DNA from: Acinetobacter sp. A47
Lineage (GTDB): Bacteria; Pseudomonadota; Gammaproteobacteria; Pseudomonadales; Moraxellaceae
Direction of reading: 5' to 3'
Assembly: GCF_000805455.1 (NCBI RefSeq)
Contig: NZ_JSUS01000071.1
Coordinates: forward strand, 310,001-374,000
DNA: 64,000 nucleotides
The notes beneath the pieces were generated by a model. It saw only the letters and a program-made list of their open reading frames with translations. It was not told where the DNA came from and did not search any database. This document shows, piece after piece, positions 18,213-26,878 of the stretch. Each line of letters begins with the position of its first letter. Position 1 is the stretch's first letter. A program made the position numbers and the translations under genes.

Positions 18213-18857
18213 ATGAAAACCATATTAATCGCAAATCAAAAAGGTGGCTGTGGCAAGACCATGACAGCCATTACCCTCGCTGCTGCACTCTCACAAAAAG
18301 GCTATAGGGTGGCATTGGCCGATGCAGACAACCAGAAATCTTCCCTGCAATGGTTAAAACAGCGCCCGGATAGCGTAACCGGTATTCAAAGTCTGGACTG
18401 GCGACATGAAAAATCCATTGGCGAAGCACCAAAAAATCTGGATTATTTAATTATTGATGCGCCGGGCGCACTGTCAGGCGAGCATGCAGAGCAACTGGTC
18501 AGTGAAGCACACGCAATCGTCACACCGCTGCAACCGTCGTTCTTTGATATAGACAGTACCCGCCGTTTCCTGAAGCATTTACAAGACATTAAGCGTATCC
18601 GTAAAGGCAAGGTCCAAATCTTGCTGATTGCTAACCGGGTCAAGCCAAACAGTGCCAGTTCCAGAGATATTCAGGAGTTCTTTACCAAAATCGGGCAGGA
18701 ACCGGTGGCATGGATTGCAGAACGGAGTGCTTATGGATCACTGGCCATGCAGGGTCTCAGTATTTTTGATAAAACCCAGAAAAACTTTGTCAGTATCCAG
18801 AGCCAGTGGCAACCGGTACTGAACCAGTTAGTCGATGATCCAAGCGAGTGGTTTTAA
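18213..18857 (+). CDS. ParA/MinD-family P-loop ATPase (orphan)
   Basis: A 214-residue protein with the deviant Walker A motif KGGCGKTMTA (residues 10-19), a switch region LADADNQKSS and the Walker B-type LIIDAPGA, and no N-terminal DNA-binding domain. This is the short ParA form, as used for partition of plasmids, protein clusters or chemoreceptor arrays. There is no parB-like gene next to it, so its cargo is unknown; the chromosomal ParA is expected elsewhere next to parB and gidB. The only gene close by on the opposite strand encodes a small hydrophilic protein that ends past the intervening inverted repeat. Confidence 0.85.
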   Translation: MKTILIANQKGGCGKTMTAITLAAALSQKGYRVALADADNQKSSLQWLKQRPDSVTGIQSLDWRHEKSIGEAPKNLDYLIIDAPGALSGEHAEQLVSEAHAIVTPLQPSFFDIDSTRRFLKHLQDIKRIRKGKVQILLIANRVKPNSASSRDIQEFFTKIGQEPVAWIAERSAYGSLAMQGLSIFDKTQKNFVSIQSQWQPVLNQLVDDPSEWF

Positions 18858-18890
18858 AGCCAGCGGTACCCCCTGCCGGATGGTACCGCT
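18853..18890. repeat. Inverted repeat and start of an 18-base dispersed repeat
   Basis: AGCGGTACC (18862-18870) and GGTACCGCT (18882-18890) form a perfect 9-bp inverted repeat with an 11-base loop, no clear T-run. Bases 18853-18870 (tttaaagccagcggtacc) occur again, exactly, at 56224-56241, also just after a plus-strand gene. Confidence 0.7.
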
Positions 18891-18927
18891 CACCTATTCG
18901 GCATTATGCTTTAAACATGGCTGCCGT

Positions 18928-19278
18928 TTATTCAGGTGAGATGAAAGGAGCAGGGTTTGCAGCCGGTTGCTCTGATTCGGTACTTTCATCTTTCAGGTTA
19001 TGCTTCATTTCATCACGATCCAGATTTTCTGCTGCCTTGCGAATCTTTTCATTACCATGACTCCCCTCTGGATTTTGAGAGGCAGCGTTCTGGTCTAGTA
19101 CCTGCTGTAATTGCTCCGTATCTGTCAGCCCTTCAATCTCCTGATAACTGGCTTTATCGTTATTCAATAGATTCGCAATGCTTGCATTGGACTGTGAAGC
19201 ATCATCGGGGTTGGCTTTTTTTTGCTCAGGCTGATCTGGTTTTTCTGCTGATTGATTCTGATTGTTTGAATAAGTCAT
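18928..19278 (-). CDS. Small hydrophilic protein, function unknown
   Basis: A 116-residue protein with no signal peptide or membrane segment, very rich in Asn, Gln, Glu, Asp, Lys, Ser and Pro, and probably mostly disordered. Only a central ASYQEIEGLTDTEQLQQVLDQ stretch looks foldable as helix. No family is recognised. Coding status is supported by the regular codon use and the isolated reading frame between two unrelated genes; an open frame on the other strand is its shadow. Confidence 0.5.
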   Translation of the reverse strand: MTYSNNQNQSAEKPDQPEQKKANPDDASQSNASIANLLNNDKASYQEIEGLTDTEQLQQVLDQNAASQNPEGSHGNEKIRKAAENLDRDEMKHNLKDESTESEQPAANPAPFISPE

Positions 19279-19616
19279 CGCACTACTCCTTAAAATTGAT
19301 TTATGGATGCTGGATGAATTTAATCTAACAATACGCTTTGTAACTCGTTGCCGACTCCTGTATTAAACTCGATAGCAAATGTTGCCAGCGTGAGTTCATG
19401 TAGTTTGCTCCGGGGCGGTACAAGGATTTCATGATAAGCAGGCCTCGTTATTTTTCAGGCCTTGTGCATAAGTAAAAGTAGCGAAATGGCCTTTTAAATT
19501 TTATCTGCTTGGGCCATCAAAACATTTAAACGTGAAATTACCGAATGAAATTTTACTCAGCACATTTTTCAGTTAATATAATTTTATTCAAATTTTACTT
19601 TTAGAGACGGACGCTT
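19279..19616. other. Intergenic region upstream of the AI-2E family gene
   Basis: A 338-base AT-rich stretch with two AGGCCT half-repeats (19440-19445 and around 19457) that could form a weak hairpin. No coding frame or further recognisable signal. Confidence 0.4.
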
Positions 19617-20711
19617 GTGCAACAATACGCTCCTATATTACAACGCGTTTTGCTGTTTGGACTGTTCTTTGTCCTGCTCTTTTTGGGATTCAGTATCCTC
19701 AAGTACTTTATTGTCCCTGTCCTTTGGGCTGCCATTATTGCCTATATGACCTGGCCTGTTTACTTATGGGTGCAGCGTCGTTTCTTTGGTGAAAACCGGC
19801 CCACCCTGAATGCCACACTGATGATCACGCTGGTCATTCTGGTGATCGGTATCCCCTTCATTTTTGCCATCTTTATGCTGCAACTGGAAGGACGGAACCT
19901 CTATTTTAACTTACAGCGACAGCTGTTTTCGGGCAATATCCAGATTCCGGACTTTATCCGGAACCTGCCGATTATCGGCAAAGACATTAGCCGTACCATT
20001 AATGAACTGAGCAATGACCCGAACAGCATTACCAAGAATATTGCTGAATGGATTCAAAGCCACCTGAGTTATGGCCGCTTTGTTTTAAGTGAAATCAGCC
20101 GCAATCTGGTCAAACTGACCTTTGCCATCATGACCCTGTTCTTCTTTTATCGTGACGGGCAAATGATTCTGGCTCAGGTGAGCCGTGCCCTGGAAATGGT
20201 GATTGGCCCCCGTGTGCATCATTATCTGGATACCATTTCAGAAACCACCCGTGCCGTGGTCTATGGCGTCGGTTTAACGGCGGTTGCCCAGGCCCTGCTG
20301 GCCGGTCTGAGCTACTTTGTCGCGGGCGTACCCAACCCGATGCTGCTCACCATGGTGACCTTTATCCTTGCGCTGATTCCTTTTGGTACGCCGGTATCCT
20401 ATCTGGGAGTCGGCCTGTGGCTGTTTGCCCAGGGTCAAACCATGGAAGCCATTGCTGTTGTGCTATGGGGGGTACTGATTGTCAGCAGTTCAGATAATGT
20501 GATTCGTCCATTGGTGATTTCCGGTGCAACCCAGATTCCATTTATCCTGATCATGTTTGGTGTACTGGGCGGTATTGCCAGCTTCGGTCTGGTCGGCTTA
20601 TTCATTGGCCCGGTCATTCTGGCAATCCTGCTGGCGATCTGGCGTGAATGGCTGCATGAAAATGTGGATGAGCCAGTTGCAGCACTAGAAAGCCCACCTG
20701 AAACCAAATAG
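19617..20711 (+). CDS. AI-2E family transporter
   Basis: A 364-residue inner membrane permease of the AI-2E exporter / TqsA-YdiK family (PF01594). It begins with two adjacent hydrophobic helices, then a hydrophilic loop (about residues 100-150), and ends with five to six helices including VVYGVGLTAVAQALLAGLSY, LALIPFGTPVSYLG and the LFIGPVILAILLAIWREW end typical of the family. Members were named for autoinducer-2 export but many have other or unknown substrates, including ion antiport. The start is GTG at 19617. It runs into an apparently independent sodC transcription unit about 110 bases later. Confidence 0.85.
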   Translation: MQQYAPILQRVLLFGLFFVLLFLGFSILKYFIVPVLWAAIIAYMTWPVYLWVQRRFFGENRPTLNATLMITLVILVIGIPFIFAIFMLQLEGRNLYFNLQRQLFSGNIQIPDFIRNLPIIGKDISRTINELSNDPNSITKNIAEWIQSHLSYGRFVLSEISRNLVKLTFAIMTLFFFYRDGQMILAQVSRALEMVIGPRVHHYLDTISETTRAVVYGVGLTAVAQALLAGLSYFVAGVPNPMLLTMVTFILALIPFGTPVSYLGVGLWLFAQGQTMEAIAVVLWGVLIVSSSDNVIRPLVISGATQIPFILIMFGVLGGIASFGLVGLFIGPVILAILLAIWREWLHENVDEPVAALESPPETK

Positions 20712-20819
20712 GTTTGTTTTGTTTAATTTTTTGTCATCAATTGATTAATGTTGCTTGCGGGATATCCTGGACTTTGTTTGAATCGGCAAATAAAGATAAT
20801 TTATAAGGATATCTTCGCC

Positions 20820-21401
20820 ATGACTGCTACGATTCAAAAACTTGCATTACTGGGCTGTATGGGCCTGAGTATTGCGGCCTGCTCCTCTGCCAAGCTGGAT
20901 CACAACGCTTCCAAAATCCAGACACAGGCAACGACCCAGCCACAAAAACAGCTGGTACAGGTCTATCAGGTCGATGCCAAAGGTGTTGGGGCTTCGATTG
21001 GTACCGTGGCTTTTGAGGAAACCGCCAAAGGCCTGCTCATCACCCCAGCTCTTGGCAAGCTTTCGCCAGGTGAGCATGGTTTCCACATCCATGAAAACGG
21101 TTCATGTGAAGCTGCAATGAAAGATGGCAAAATGGGTGCTGCACTTGCAGCCGGAAGCCATTTAAACCCGAATAATGCACCGCATCACGGCACGCCAGAA
21201 AATGGCCATTTGGGTGACCTGCCTGTACTGGTCGTGAATGAAAAAGGCTTTGCCACCCAACCTGTCATCGCGCCACGCCTGAAACTGGCAGATATTCAGG
21301 GCCGGGCCATCATGGTGCATGTTGGTGGTGATAATTATTCCGACTCACCCAAACCTTTAGGCGGAGGTGGAGACCGTATTGCCTGTGGCGTAATTCAATA
21401 A
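20820..21401 (+). CDS. sodC: Lipoprotein superoxide dismutase [Cu-Zn]
   Basis: A 193-residue periplasmic superoxide dismutase with a lipoprotein signal (lipobox SIAAC, Cys near residue 22). Copper and zinc ligands are visible: HGFHIHENGSC, AGSHLNPNN, HHGTPENGHLGD and HVGGDNY; the disulfide pair is GSC and RIACGVIQ, and the electrostatic-loop PLGGGGDRIACGV block is standard. It removes extracytoplasmic superoxide. An in-frame ATG at 20748 would put 24 residues before the signal peptide. ATG 20820 has AAGGATATC upstream. A strong terminator follows, shared with the convergent efflux gene. Confidence 0.95.
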   Translation: MTATIQKLALLGCMGLSIAACSSAKLDHNASKIQTQATTQPQKQLVQVYQVDAKGVGASIGTVAFEETAKGLLITPALGKLSPGEHGFHIHENGSCEAAMKDGKMGAALAAGSHLNPNNAPHHGTPENGHLGDLPVLVVNEKGFATQPVIAPRLKLADIQGRAIMVHVGGDNYSDSPKPLGGGGDRIACGVIQ

Positions 21402-21460
21402 TTAAGGGCTATGGATATCTAAAAAGATATCCACAGTTGTGTTGCACTTTTAAACAAACG

Positions 21461-21494
21461 AAAAAAAAGCTGGGCAATCTGCCCAGCTTTTTTT
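21461..21494. terminator. Bidirectional terminator between sodC and craA-like gene
   Basis: AAAAGCTGGGC and GCCCAGCTTTT form a strong GC-rich stem with a 5-base loop and A/T runs on both sides; the T-run includes the stop codon of the efflux gene. Confidence 0.9.
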
Positions 21495-22731
21495 AGTTGA
21501 TTCCTTCCGCTTTACGCTCCAGCATCACCTGCTTCAATACCTGTCTAGGCTGGGCAAACCACAGGGCAATCAATGCCACACTGGCCAGCGCAAAGGCCCA
21601 GATATGGAAATGGGTATATAGCACCCGCACCAGTTCAATGATGACAAAATAACTCACCATCATCAGCATGGAAACGGCCGCTGCAACCGTACCTTTGGAT
21701 ACCTCTGAAGACATCAGGGCGAAACGGTACATGACCGAAAAACTGATGCCTTCCCCCAAACAGACCAGGGTCATGCCAATCAATAGACACGGCACCAGAT
21801 AAGTTGGCCAGATCACGCCCAGCACCAGAAACAGCGTCCCCAGCAACATAATCGGCAAGCCCATTAAAATGGTTTTGCCGAGCGGGAAACGCTCAATAAT
21901 CCGGATCAGCACCACATTGCCGATAATCAGGCCAAAGAATACCGGAAACTGCGCCAGGCCATACTGCACACTGCTCAGCTTCAACTCGTCGACCAGAATG
22001 ATCGGTGACAAGGCAATCCATAACATTAACGGCATGCCGACCATGGGCAAGGCAATGCTTAAACCGAGGAAACGCCGGTTGCCAAATACTTTCTTGAAAT
22101 CATCAAGAATATAGCTGAATGGCTGTTTCGGCTGTTTGCGGCTCTCCTGTGTGGCTGGCATAAATTTCTTTAAACCAAACCAGCTGATAAATGACACGGC
22201 AGCAATCACGACAAAGCCCCAGTGCCACGATACATAATCGATCAGGAAGGCGCCCAGTACCGGCCCCAGTAAGGGTGCAAGCAAAGAAATATTGGCCATG
22301 ATTGCCATGACTTTAATGGCATCACGCTCTGCAAAGCTCTCCTGAATCGCTGCATAACCGACTGCAGTGATCACGCTCAGTCCCATACCTTGTAAAAACC
22401 GCAAGGTCAGGAACTGTTCAATGTTGTGCGTCAGTAAAATCAGCAAACAGCAGAGGGTAAAAAAAGCCACACCTGCCAGTAATACTTTTTTCCGTCCAAG
22501 GCGGTCTGAAAGTGGCCCAAGTAACCAGGCCACACTGGCACCACCCAGCAGGTAGAAAGACATGGAAGAAGGCGCCCAGGTCGCGCTGACGGCAAACTGC
22601 TCGGTAATGGCCAGCATGGCTGGCTGAATCAGGTCATTACCGATATAAACCGAAAATTCAAATAGCACTAAAGCTAAAGGAAACATGAGCGTTATACGGT
22701 TTAACGTCATGTTCTGATTATTCGTCATCAT
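21493..22731 (-). CDS. craA: MdfA/CraA-type MFS multidrug efflux pump
   Basis: A 412-residue, 12-helix major facilitator. It resembles E. coli MdfA closely along its length: EFSVYIGNDLIQPAMLA in helix 1 (including the acidic residues equivalent to MdfA Glu26 and Asp34), the LLGPLSDRLGRKKVLLAG loop (motif A), RFLQGMG and GYAAIQESF, and ANISLLAPLLGPVLGA. In Acinetobacter the corresponding protein is CraA, an inner-membrane proton-coupled pump giving intrinsic chloramphenicol resistance; the same job is inferred here. A local regulator is not present. The ATG at 22731 has no clear ribosome binding site; ATG 22728 or 22710 are alternatives. Confidence 0.88.
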   Translation of the reverse strand: MMTNNQNMTLNRITLMFPLALVLFEFSVYIGNDLIQPAMLAITEQFAVSATWAPSSMSFYLLGGASVAWLLGPLSDRLGRKKVLLAGVAFFTLCCLLILLTHNIEQFLTLRFLQGMGLSVITAVGYAAIQESFAERDAIKVMAIMANISLLAPLLGPVLGAFLIDYVSWHWGFVVIAAVSFISWFGLKKFMPATQESRKQPKQPFSYILDDFKKVFGNRRFLGLSIALPMVGMPLMLWIALSPIILVDELKLSSVQYGLAQFPVFFGLIIGNVVLIRIIERFPLGKTILMGLPIMLLGTLFLVLGVIWPTYLVPCLLIGMTLVCLGEGISFSVMYRFALMSSEVSKGTVAAAVSMLMMVSYFVIIELVRVLYTHFHIWAFALASVALIALWFAQPRQVLKQVMLERKAEGIN

Positions 22732-23084
22732 GTTTTATTCACAAAAATAACCAAATGGCGTCTGTCCCGTTTATAAAAAGAAAACAGGCCATCACCACGA
22801 GATATTATGGTTTAGATTTAAATTTTGATTTCATGCTATAAAAAAGCATGTGATAAATGTGAAAACACCGTATTCACAAGGTGTATATAAGAAAAAACAA
22901 TCTATTTACGTGAGAGTGGTAAATGTTTTTACCTTTTGGCACATTTGCCAGGCGCAACTTTAGCACTTTTTTAAAATGACAGCAATTTAAACTACTTTTC
23001 AGGTCTTTTTTGGCCAATGTGAATAACCTGAAAGTTATCCACATTTCTGAATAGATTTTAGACTATGCAATAGAATCCCGATCA
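22732..23084. other. Intergenic region upstream of the efflux gene
   Basis: A 353-base AT-rich stretch without a gene, which must hold the promoter of the efflux gene. The only structure seen is an imperfect inverted repeat, GTGAATAAC / GTTATCCAC (23020-23042), which also contains an isolated DnaA-box-like TTATCCACA. Confidence 0.45.
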
Positions 23085-23456
23085 TTATGGACATAACTCA
23101 AACTGGAAGGTTCCGGACTTTTCGCCTCTGGCACATTGATAACTTTGCTGTTTATGTACAATTTTCCAGACCTCTCCGTCACGCTTTAACTGATATTCGG
23201 TACGCACCGCCACAACAGAATCATCCAGTTGTGCCTGTTCAACCATGATCTGTGCATCGGTTGGATTTTCTGCCGTATTAAATTGCTGGTCTATTTTCAG
23301 GTTACTTTCATCGTGAAACAAATTCGGCTGATCCAGCAGTACCGCATGCATCGCCGTACTTTTTTGAACTGCCGCCTGCTGTTGCGATTCGGTGACGGGT
23401 TGATTACATGCGCTGAGGAATACAGCACATCCCAATAACATTGCAGTTTTATACAT
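23085..23456 (-). CDS. Small lipoprotein, function unknown
   Basis: A 123-residue protein with a lipoprotein signal peptide (lipobox FLSAC, Cys at residue 17). The mature part ends in a beta-rich segment resembling small NTF2-like or DUF4878-like folds (VVAVRTEYQLKRDGEVWKIVHKQQSY) with a Cys pair near the end (YQCARGEKS ... FELCP), likely a disulfide. The -VWKIVHKQ- pattern is common to such domains but is too short to assign a family. It is divergent from the DUF4349 lipoprotein. Confidence 0.6.
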   Translation of the reverse strand: MYKTAMLLGCAVFLSACNQPVTESQQQAAVQKSTAMHAVLLDQPNLFHDESNLKIDQQFNTAENPTDAQIMVEQAQLDDSVVAVRTEYQLKRDGEVWKIVHKQQSYQCARGEKSGTFQFELCP

Positions 23457-23636
23457 TTTGCCCTCTGCACTTCATGTTGCTCATTTATGCTACTATACAA
23501 AACTGCATGGTCAGGCAACAAAATGTTATGCCATGCTAGAGATTTGTTGGATTCAACAGTTTGCTCATAAATAAACAAATAAATCGAAGATACTGATTTT
23601 ACGACCTTCATATCACAACAATTTAGGCATGCAAAG

Positions 23637-24512
23637 ATGTCAGATTTCACTAAAAAATTAACTGTTATTTTAATCCTGGGCAGCAGTCTAGTTGCCTGTT
23701 CAAAACATCCAGATGATGCGGCAAATGAGGCTGCTGTTGCAACTGAGGCTGCCGCTGCAGACAGTCAGGCGATTCAGGACAATGCCGCGAAAAATCCGGA
23801 ACAACTGGCGAGTCAGCAACAAAATGCCTTGGAGCAGAACCGTCAACTGGTTAAAAGTGCCCAACTCCAGTTTGAAGTCAAAGACGTATTAAAAACTACA
23901 TCGGCACTGGAACAGCAGTTATCACAATACCAGGGCTATATCGAAGAGAAACAGATTCATTATCAAGTCAGTGACCGATCTGAACGGGATCGTATCGATG
24001 GCAGTGTTGATATTTATGAAAAAATCACCCCCACGGTACAACTCACGGTCCGTATCCCCAATCAACAGGTCACGCCTTTCCTGAATCAGCTATTGCCCTT
24101 GATGTTGAACTTTAATAGCCAAAGCTATGAAGCCAAACGTTATGAATTAAAACTGCTTGAAGAAAAACTGAATACCGCCAACCAAAGTAACAGTGCATCA
24201 AATACGGTCAATAACCAGTTGCAGCAACTGACCAATCTGGAAGTCAAAGACCGTTTGGCCTATAGCACCATCCGACTGGAGTTTTTCCAGCAAGCACAAG
24301 TCCGCAAGACCCGTGATCTCAATATCAGTCGCATTGCAACCTTAGACAGCGATCCTTTGCTCAGCCGAATCTGGGAAGCGATTAAAATCGGACTCTATGG
24401 TTTAAGAGAGACGATCATCTGGCTCGTGATGTTATGGCCGTTGTATCTCGCGATTGCAATTTTATGGGGCATTCGCCGTTGCTATAAGACGAAAAAGTCA
24501 AAAGCTGAATAA
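23637..24512 (+). CDS. DUF4349 domain lipoprotein
   Basis: A 291-residue protein: lipoprotein signal peptide (SSLVAC, Cys near residue 21), an Ala-rich linker with many negatively charged residues, then a DUF4349 domain (about residues 70-225) recognised from KSAQLQFEVKDVLKTTSALE, GYIEEKQ, TVQLTVRIPNQQVTPFLN, the central coiled coil and DRLAYSTIRLEFFQQ, and finally a C-terminal transmembrane helix with a basic tail (near residues 255-280). The protein is therefore attached to a membrane at both ends. DUF4349 proteins are widespread envelope proteins of unknown function. Confidence 0.75.
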   Translation: MSDFTKKLTVILILGSSLVACSKHPDDAANEAAVATEAAAADSQAIQDNAAKNPEQLASQQQNALEQNRQLVKSAQLQFEVKDVLKTTSALEQQLSQYQGYIEEKQIHYQVSDRSERDRIDGSVDIYEKITPTVQLTVRIPNQQVTPFLNQLLPLMLNFNSQSYEAKRYELKLLEEKLNTANQSNSASNTVNNQLQQLTNLEVKDRLAYSTIRLEFFQQAQVRKTRDLNISRIATLDSDPLLSRIWEAIKIGLYGLRETIIWLVMLWPLYLAIAILWGIRRCYKTKKSKAE

Positions 24513-24622
24513 TTTAATTATTGACTTTTGATCAATAGTATTTTGCTCATTTATGCATTTTTACTCATGAATAGATTTTCTAAAATACGCTCAGTTTTTA
24601 GTATCTATGTTTGAGTAATCCC

Positions 24623-25210
24623 ATGAGCAATATTTTAATTATTAACGGCGCAAAAAAGTTTGAACATTCCAATGGTGAATTGAATGATACGCTGACCGAA
24701 ATGTCTCAGGCCCATTTAGGTGCTCTGGGCCATAGCGTGCAAGTTACCCGAACTGATAGCGAGTATGATATTCAGGCCGAAGTTGACAAATATTTATGGG
24801 CAGATGTGGTGATTTATCAGATGCCTGGCTGGTGGATGGGTGCACCATGGACCATGAAAAAATATATTGATGATGTCTTTACGATTGGTCATGGTTCACT
24901 GTATGCCAGTGACGGTCGTAGCCGTTCAGATGCCTCTAAAAAATATGGTTCAGGTGGCCTAATCCAGAGTAAAAAATACATGTTGTCTTTAACCTGGAAT
25001 GCACCGCTTGAAGCCTTTACCGATCCCGACCAGTTCTTCCACGGTGTTGGCGTAGATGGTGTTTACCTGCCTTTCCATAAAGCCAATCAATTTCTGGGTA
25101 TGGAAGCACTGCCAACCTTTATCGTCAATGATGTGATCAAGGCACCGAATGTGCCAAGCTATCTTGAAGCGTACAAAGCACATTTAGATCAATTATTTGC
25201 AGCACTTTAA
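24623..25210 (+). CDS. mdaB: NAD(P)H quinone oxidoreductase MdaB
   Basis: A 195-residue flavodoxin-fold protein nearly identical in motif layout to E. coli MdaB: it starts MSNILIINGAKKFEHSNGEL, and contains DVVIYQMPGWWMGAPWTMKK, KKYGSGGLIQSKKYMLSLTW and GVGVDGVYLPFHKANQFLGM. It is a cytosolic FAD enzyme that reduces quinones by two electrons with NADPH. A TTG at 24611 is in frame upstream, but the ATG at 24623 matches the family N-terminus exactly. It is followed 13 bases later by ygiN, the same pairing as in E. coli, where the two are proposed to cycle quinones. Confidence 0.95.
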   Translation: MSNILIINGAKKFEHSNGELNDTLTEMSQAHLGALGHSVQVTRTDSEYDIQAEVDKYLWADVVIYQMPGWWMGAPWTMKKYIDDVFTIGHGSLYASDGRSRSDASKKYGSGGLIQSKKYMLSLTWNAPLEAFTDPDQFFHGVGVDGVYLPFHKANQFLGMEALPTFIVNDVIKAPNVPSYLEAYKAHLDQLFAAL

Positions 25211-25223
25211 GCGAGAACCGATC

Positions 25224-25538
25224 ATGCTGATTATTATTGCTGAAATCCGTACCCATGCAGGCGCCGAGCATCGTCAAGCGGTATTAGATGCATTTAAAAA
25301 AGTGACGCCAACCGTACTGGCAGAAGATGGCTGTTATGGTTATGAAGCCTTGATTGATCACCTGCCTGCGATTGAGATGCAGGCCACTGATGAGAAAACC
25401 ATTGTCATGTTAGAGAAATGGCAAAGTACTGCTCATCTGGAAGCTCACATGCAAACTGCGCATATGCAGCAACATTTTGAAGCAACCAAAGACCATGTGG
25501 CTGATGTGAAAATCCGTATTCTGGTAAGCGGGATTTAA
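25224..25538 (+). CDS. ygiN: YgiN-type quinol monooxygenase
   Basis: A 104-residue ABM (antibiotic biosynthesis monooxygenase) superfamily protein, a small dimeric ferredoxin-like fold enzyme. It carries ALIDHLPAIEMQATDEKTIV and MLEKWQSTAHLEAHMQTAHM, the conserved YgiN blocks. E. coli YgiN acts on menadiol and is encoded with MdaB. The ATG at 25224 follows GAG and gives the family N-terminus; the upstream in-frame start at 25197 lies inside mdaB. Confidence 0.9.
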   Translation: MLIIIAEIRTHAGAEHRQAVLDAFKKVTPTVLAEDGCYGYEALIDHLPAIEMQATDEKTIVMLEKWQSTAHLEAHMQTAHMQQHFEATKDHVADVKIRILVSGI

Positions 25539-25555
25539 CAGATAACATCATAAAT

Positions 25556-25603
25556 CTGAGTCCGACAAAATATGAAATCATTGAATATTTAAGTCGAACT
25601 CAG
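25556..25603. repeat. Imperfect inverted repeat between convergent genes
   Basis: CTGAGTCCGAC and GTCGAACTCAG pair at 10 of 11 positions across a 26-base AT-rich loop, between the ygiN stop and the stop of the nucleotidyltransferase gene. No T-run, so possibly an atypical terminator or RNA-stabilising hairpin. Confidence 0.45.
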
Positions 25604-25624
25604 CTGACGAATAAACGCTTTGTT

Positions 25625-26389
25625 TTACTGATAGTAATACTGTTTTAAATGACGGCTATAATCCGTTAAATAAGCTTCTAAACTGGCACGACGATCAGCC
25701 TTGGGCATCGACTTTGCTGCCAATTGCTCGATCTTGCTTTCCAACAACTGAAGAATTGCAGCTTGCTCCGCTTGGGGTAGCTGTGCTTTTTCTTGTTGCT
25801 GCTTTTTAATTTCCAGATAATCTTCTGCCCAATGACGTAATGGATCATTTACATCCACTTGCGCAAACAATTCGGTTATCAGTAATTCAGGCATCTGCTC
25901 TTGGGTTGCCAACTCTGCTGACATCAAACCACGAATCGAATAGAACACTTTCTTATAAGTAAAATTATCCGCGGTTTGCATCACTTTCATTCCACCTTTT
26001 GCCAATGATAAATAGTGGTGATACAACGCGCTATAATCAATTCGCTCTAGCAATCCATCTCGAAAAATTTGCCATTCTGGAAAAGCATTAAAATACACTA
26101 TATGCGCTCTCACCCACTCTAAAACGGTTGGATTACTTTTTGTCAGTAACCCAAACATTTTATCGAGGTCATAAGAAACAAAATCAAAGTCCCCATCCAT
26201 GATCTCAATCAAGTCACGATATTTTTTATAATCAAAATATTGATCTTTGCTCGGTAGATGAAAACCACGCACATCGTAGTCACTATCAGGACTGGCCATG
26301 CCCCATAAACGGCTGCCACTTTCGATATAAAATAATGGGATATCTTGGCGTTGTTGAAACAGATTTTCGATTTCGTGATGGATGTTCAT
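25625..26389 (-). CDS. RlaP-type nucleotidyltransferase
   Basis: A 254-residue protein with a polymerase-beta-like nucleotidyltransferase signature at the N-terminus, GSRLWGMASPDSDYDVRG (Gly-Ser ... Asp-x-Asp, residues about 25-42), and a later DFDFVSYDLDKMF segment providing the third acidic residue. The C-terminal half is helical. This is the PF10127 family (RlaP, predicted nucleotidyltransferase of the DNA polymerase beta superfamily), whose RNA or nucleotide substrate is unclear; some are tied to RNA repair. Nothing in the neighbourhood points to a partner. Stop at 25625 is convergent with ygiN. Confidence 0.85.
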   Translation of the reverse strand: MNIHHEIENLFQQRQDIPLFYIESGSRLWGMASPDSDYDVRGFHLPSKDQYFDYKKYRDLIEIMDGDFDFVSYDLDKMFGLLTKSNPTVLEWVRAHIVYFNAFPEWQIFRDGLLERIDYSALYHHYLSLAKGGMKVMQTADNFTYKKVFYSIRGLMSAELATQEQMPELLITELFAQVDVNDPLRHWAEDYLEIKKQQQEKAQLPQAEQAAILQLLESKIEQLAAKSMPKADRRASLEAYLTDYSRHLKQYYYQ

Positions 26390-26878
26390 ATTTTTCTCTA
26401 AGATTCGATTAAGAGGAGGATTGCATTGTGTTTATCCACATCTATTTGATTTTCCAAATTTAATTCTTACAAAAAAATAATTTTCTAAGAGGTTAAACCT
26501 ATTATCCTATAAAAAACCACTAAAATAGATGAGCCCTATTCGTTCACTTCTTAAATTGTAGAGTTCATAATTCTTGAATAAATTTAATTCTCCCTGATAA
26601 CAAAGGAAGTTTGCCTCGCAATGAATAAGCTCTCCCAATACCCAGCAAGAGAAGTCTGCAAATACGAAGGAACAGGAATAAAATAGATTCGCGATTTTGA
26701 CTCTCAACACAATACGCATACACTTTATATTATGCTGATTATAATAATGATCAATATAGTCTCCATATACTTGATCACTCTCTAGAAAGATATAAGCTTA
26801 AGTTTTCGTATTAGTTTTATAAAAAAAAGCGCATCTCTCGATACGCTTTTAGCAGAACTTCTTTTATCTAATCAAGCA
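26390..26878. other. AT-rich intergenic region
   Basis: A 489-base low-GC stretch. A 70-codon minus-strand frame at 26507-26719 has an unconvincing, cysteine- and phenylalanine-rich translation and no ribosome binding site, so I do not call it a gene. The right end holds the terminator of the flavoprotein gene. Confidence 0.5.
26825..26850 (-). terminator. Terminator of the D2HGDH-type gene
   Basis: On the minus strand AAAAGCGTATC pairs with GATGCGCTTTT (one G-T pair) around a GAGA tetraloop and is followed by eight T. Confidence 0.9.

Noticed and set aside
23035..23043. DnaA-box-like TTATCCACA here, and again at 26432 and 35888
   Set aside because: The three boxes are scattered, not clustered; no AT-rich unwinding region or dnaA gene, so not an origin.
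26507..26719. Minus-strand 70-codon open frame
   Set aside because: No ribosome binding site, odd amino-acid content and no recognisable domain.
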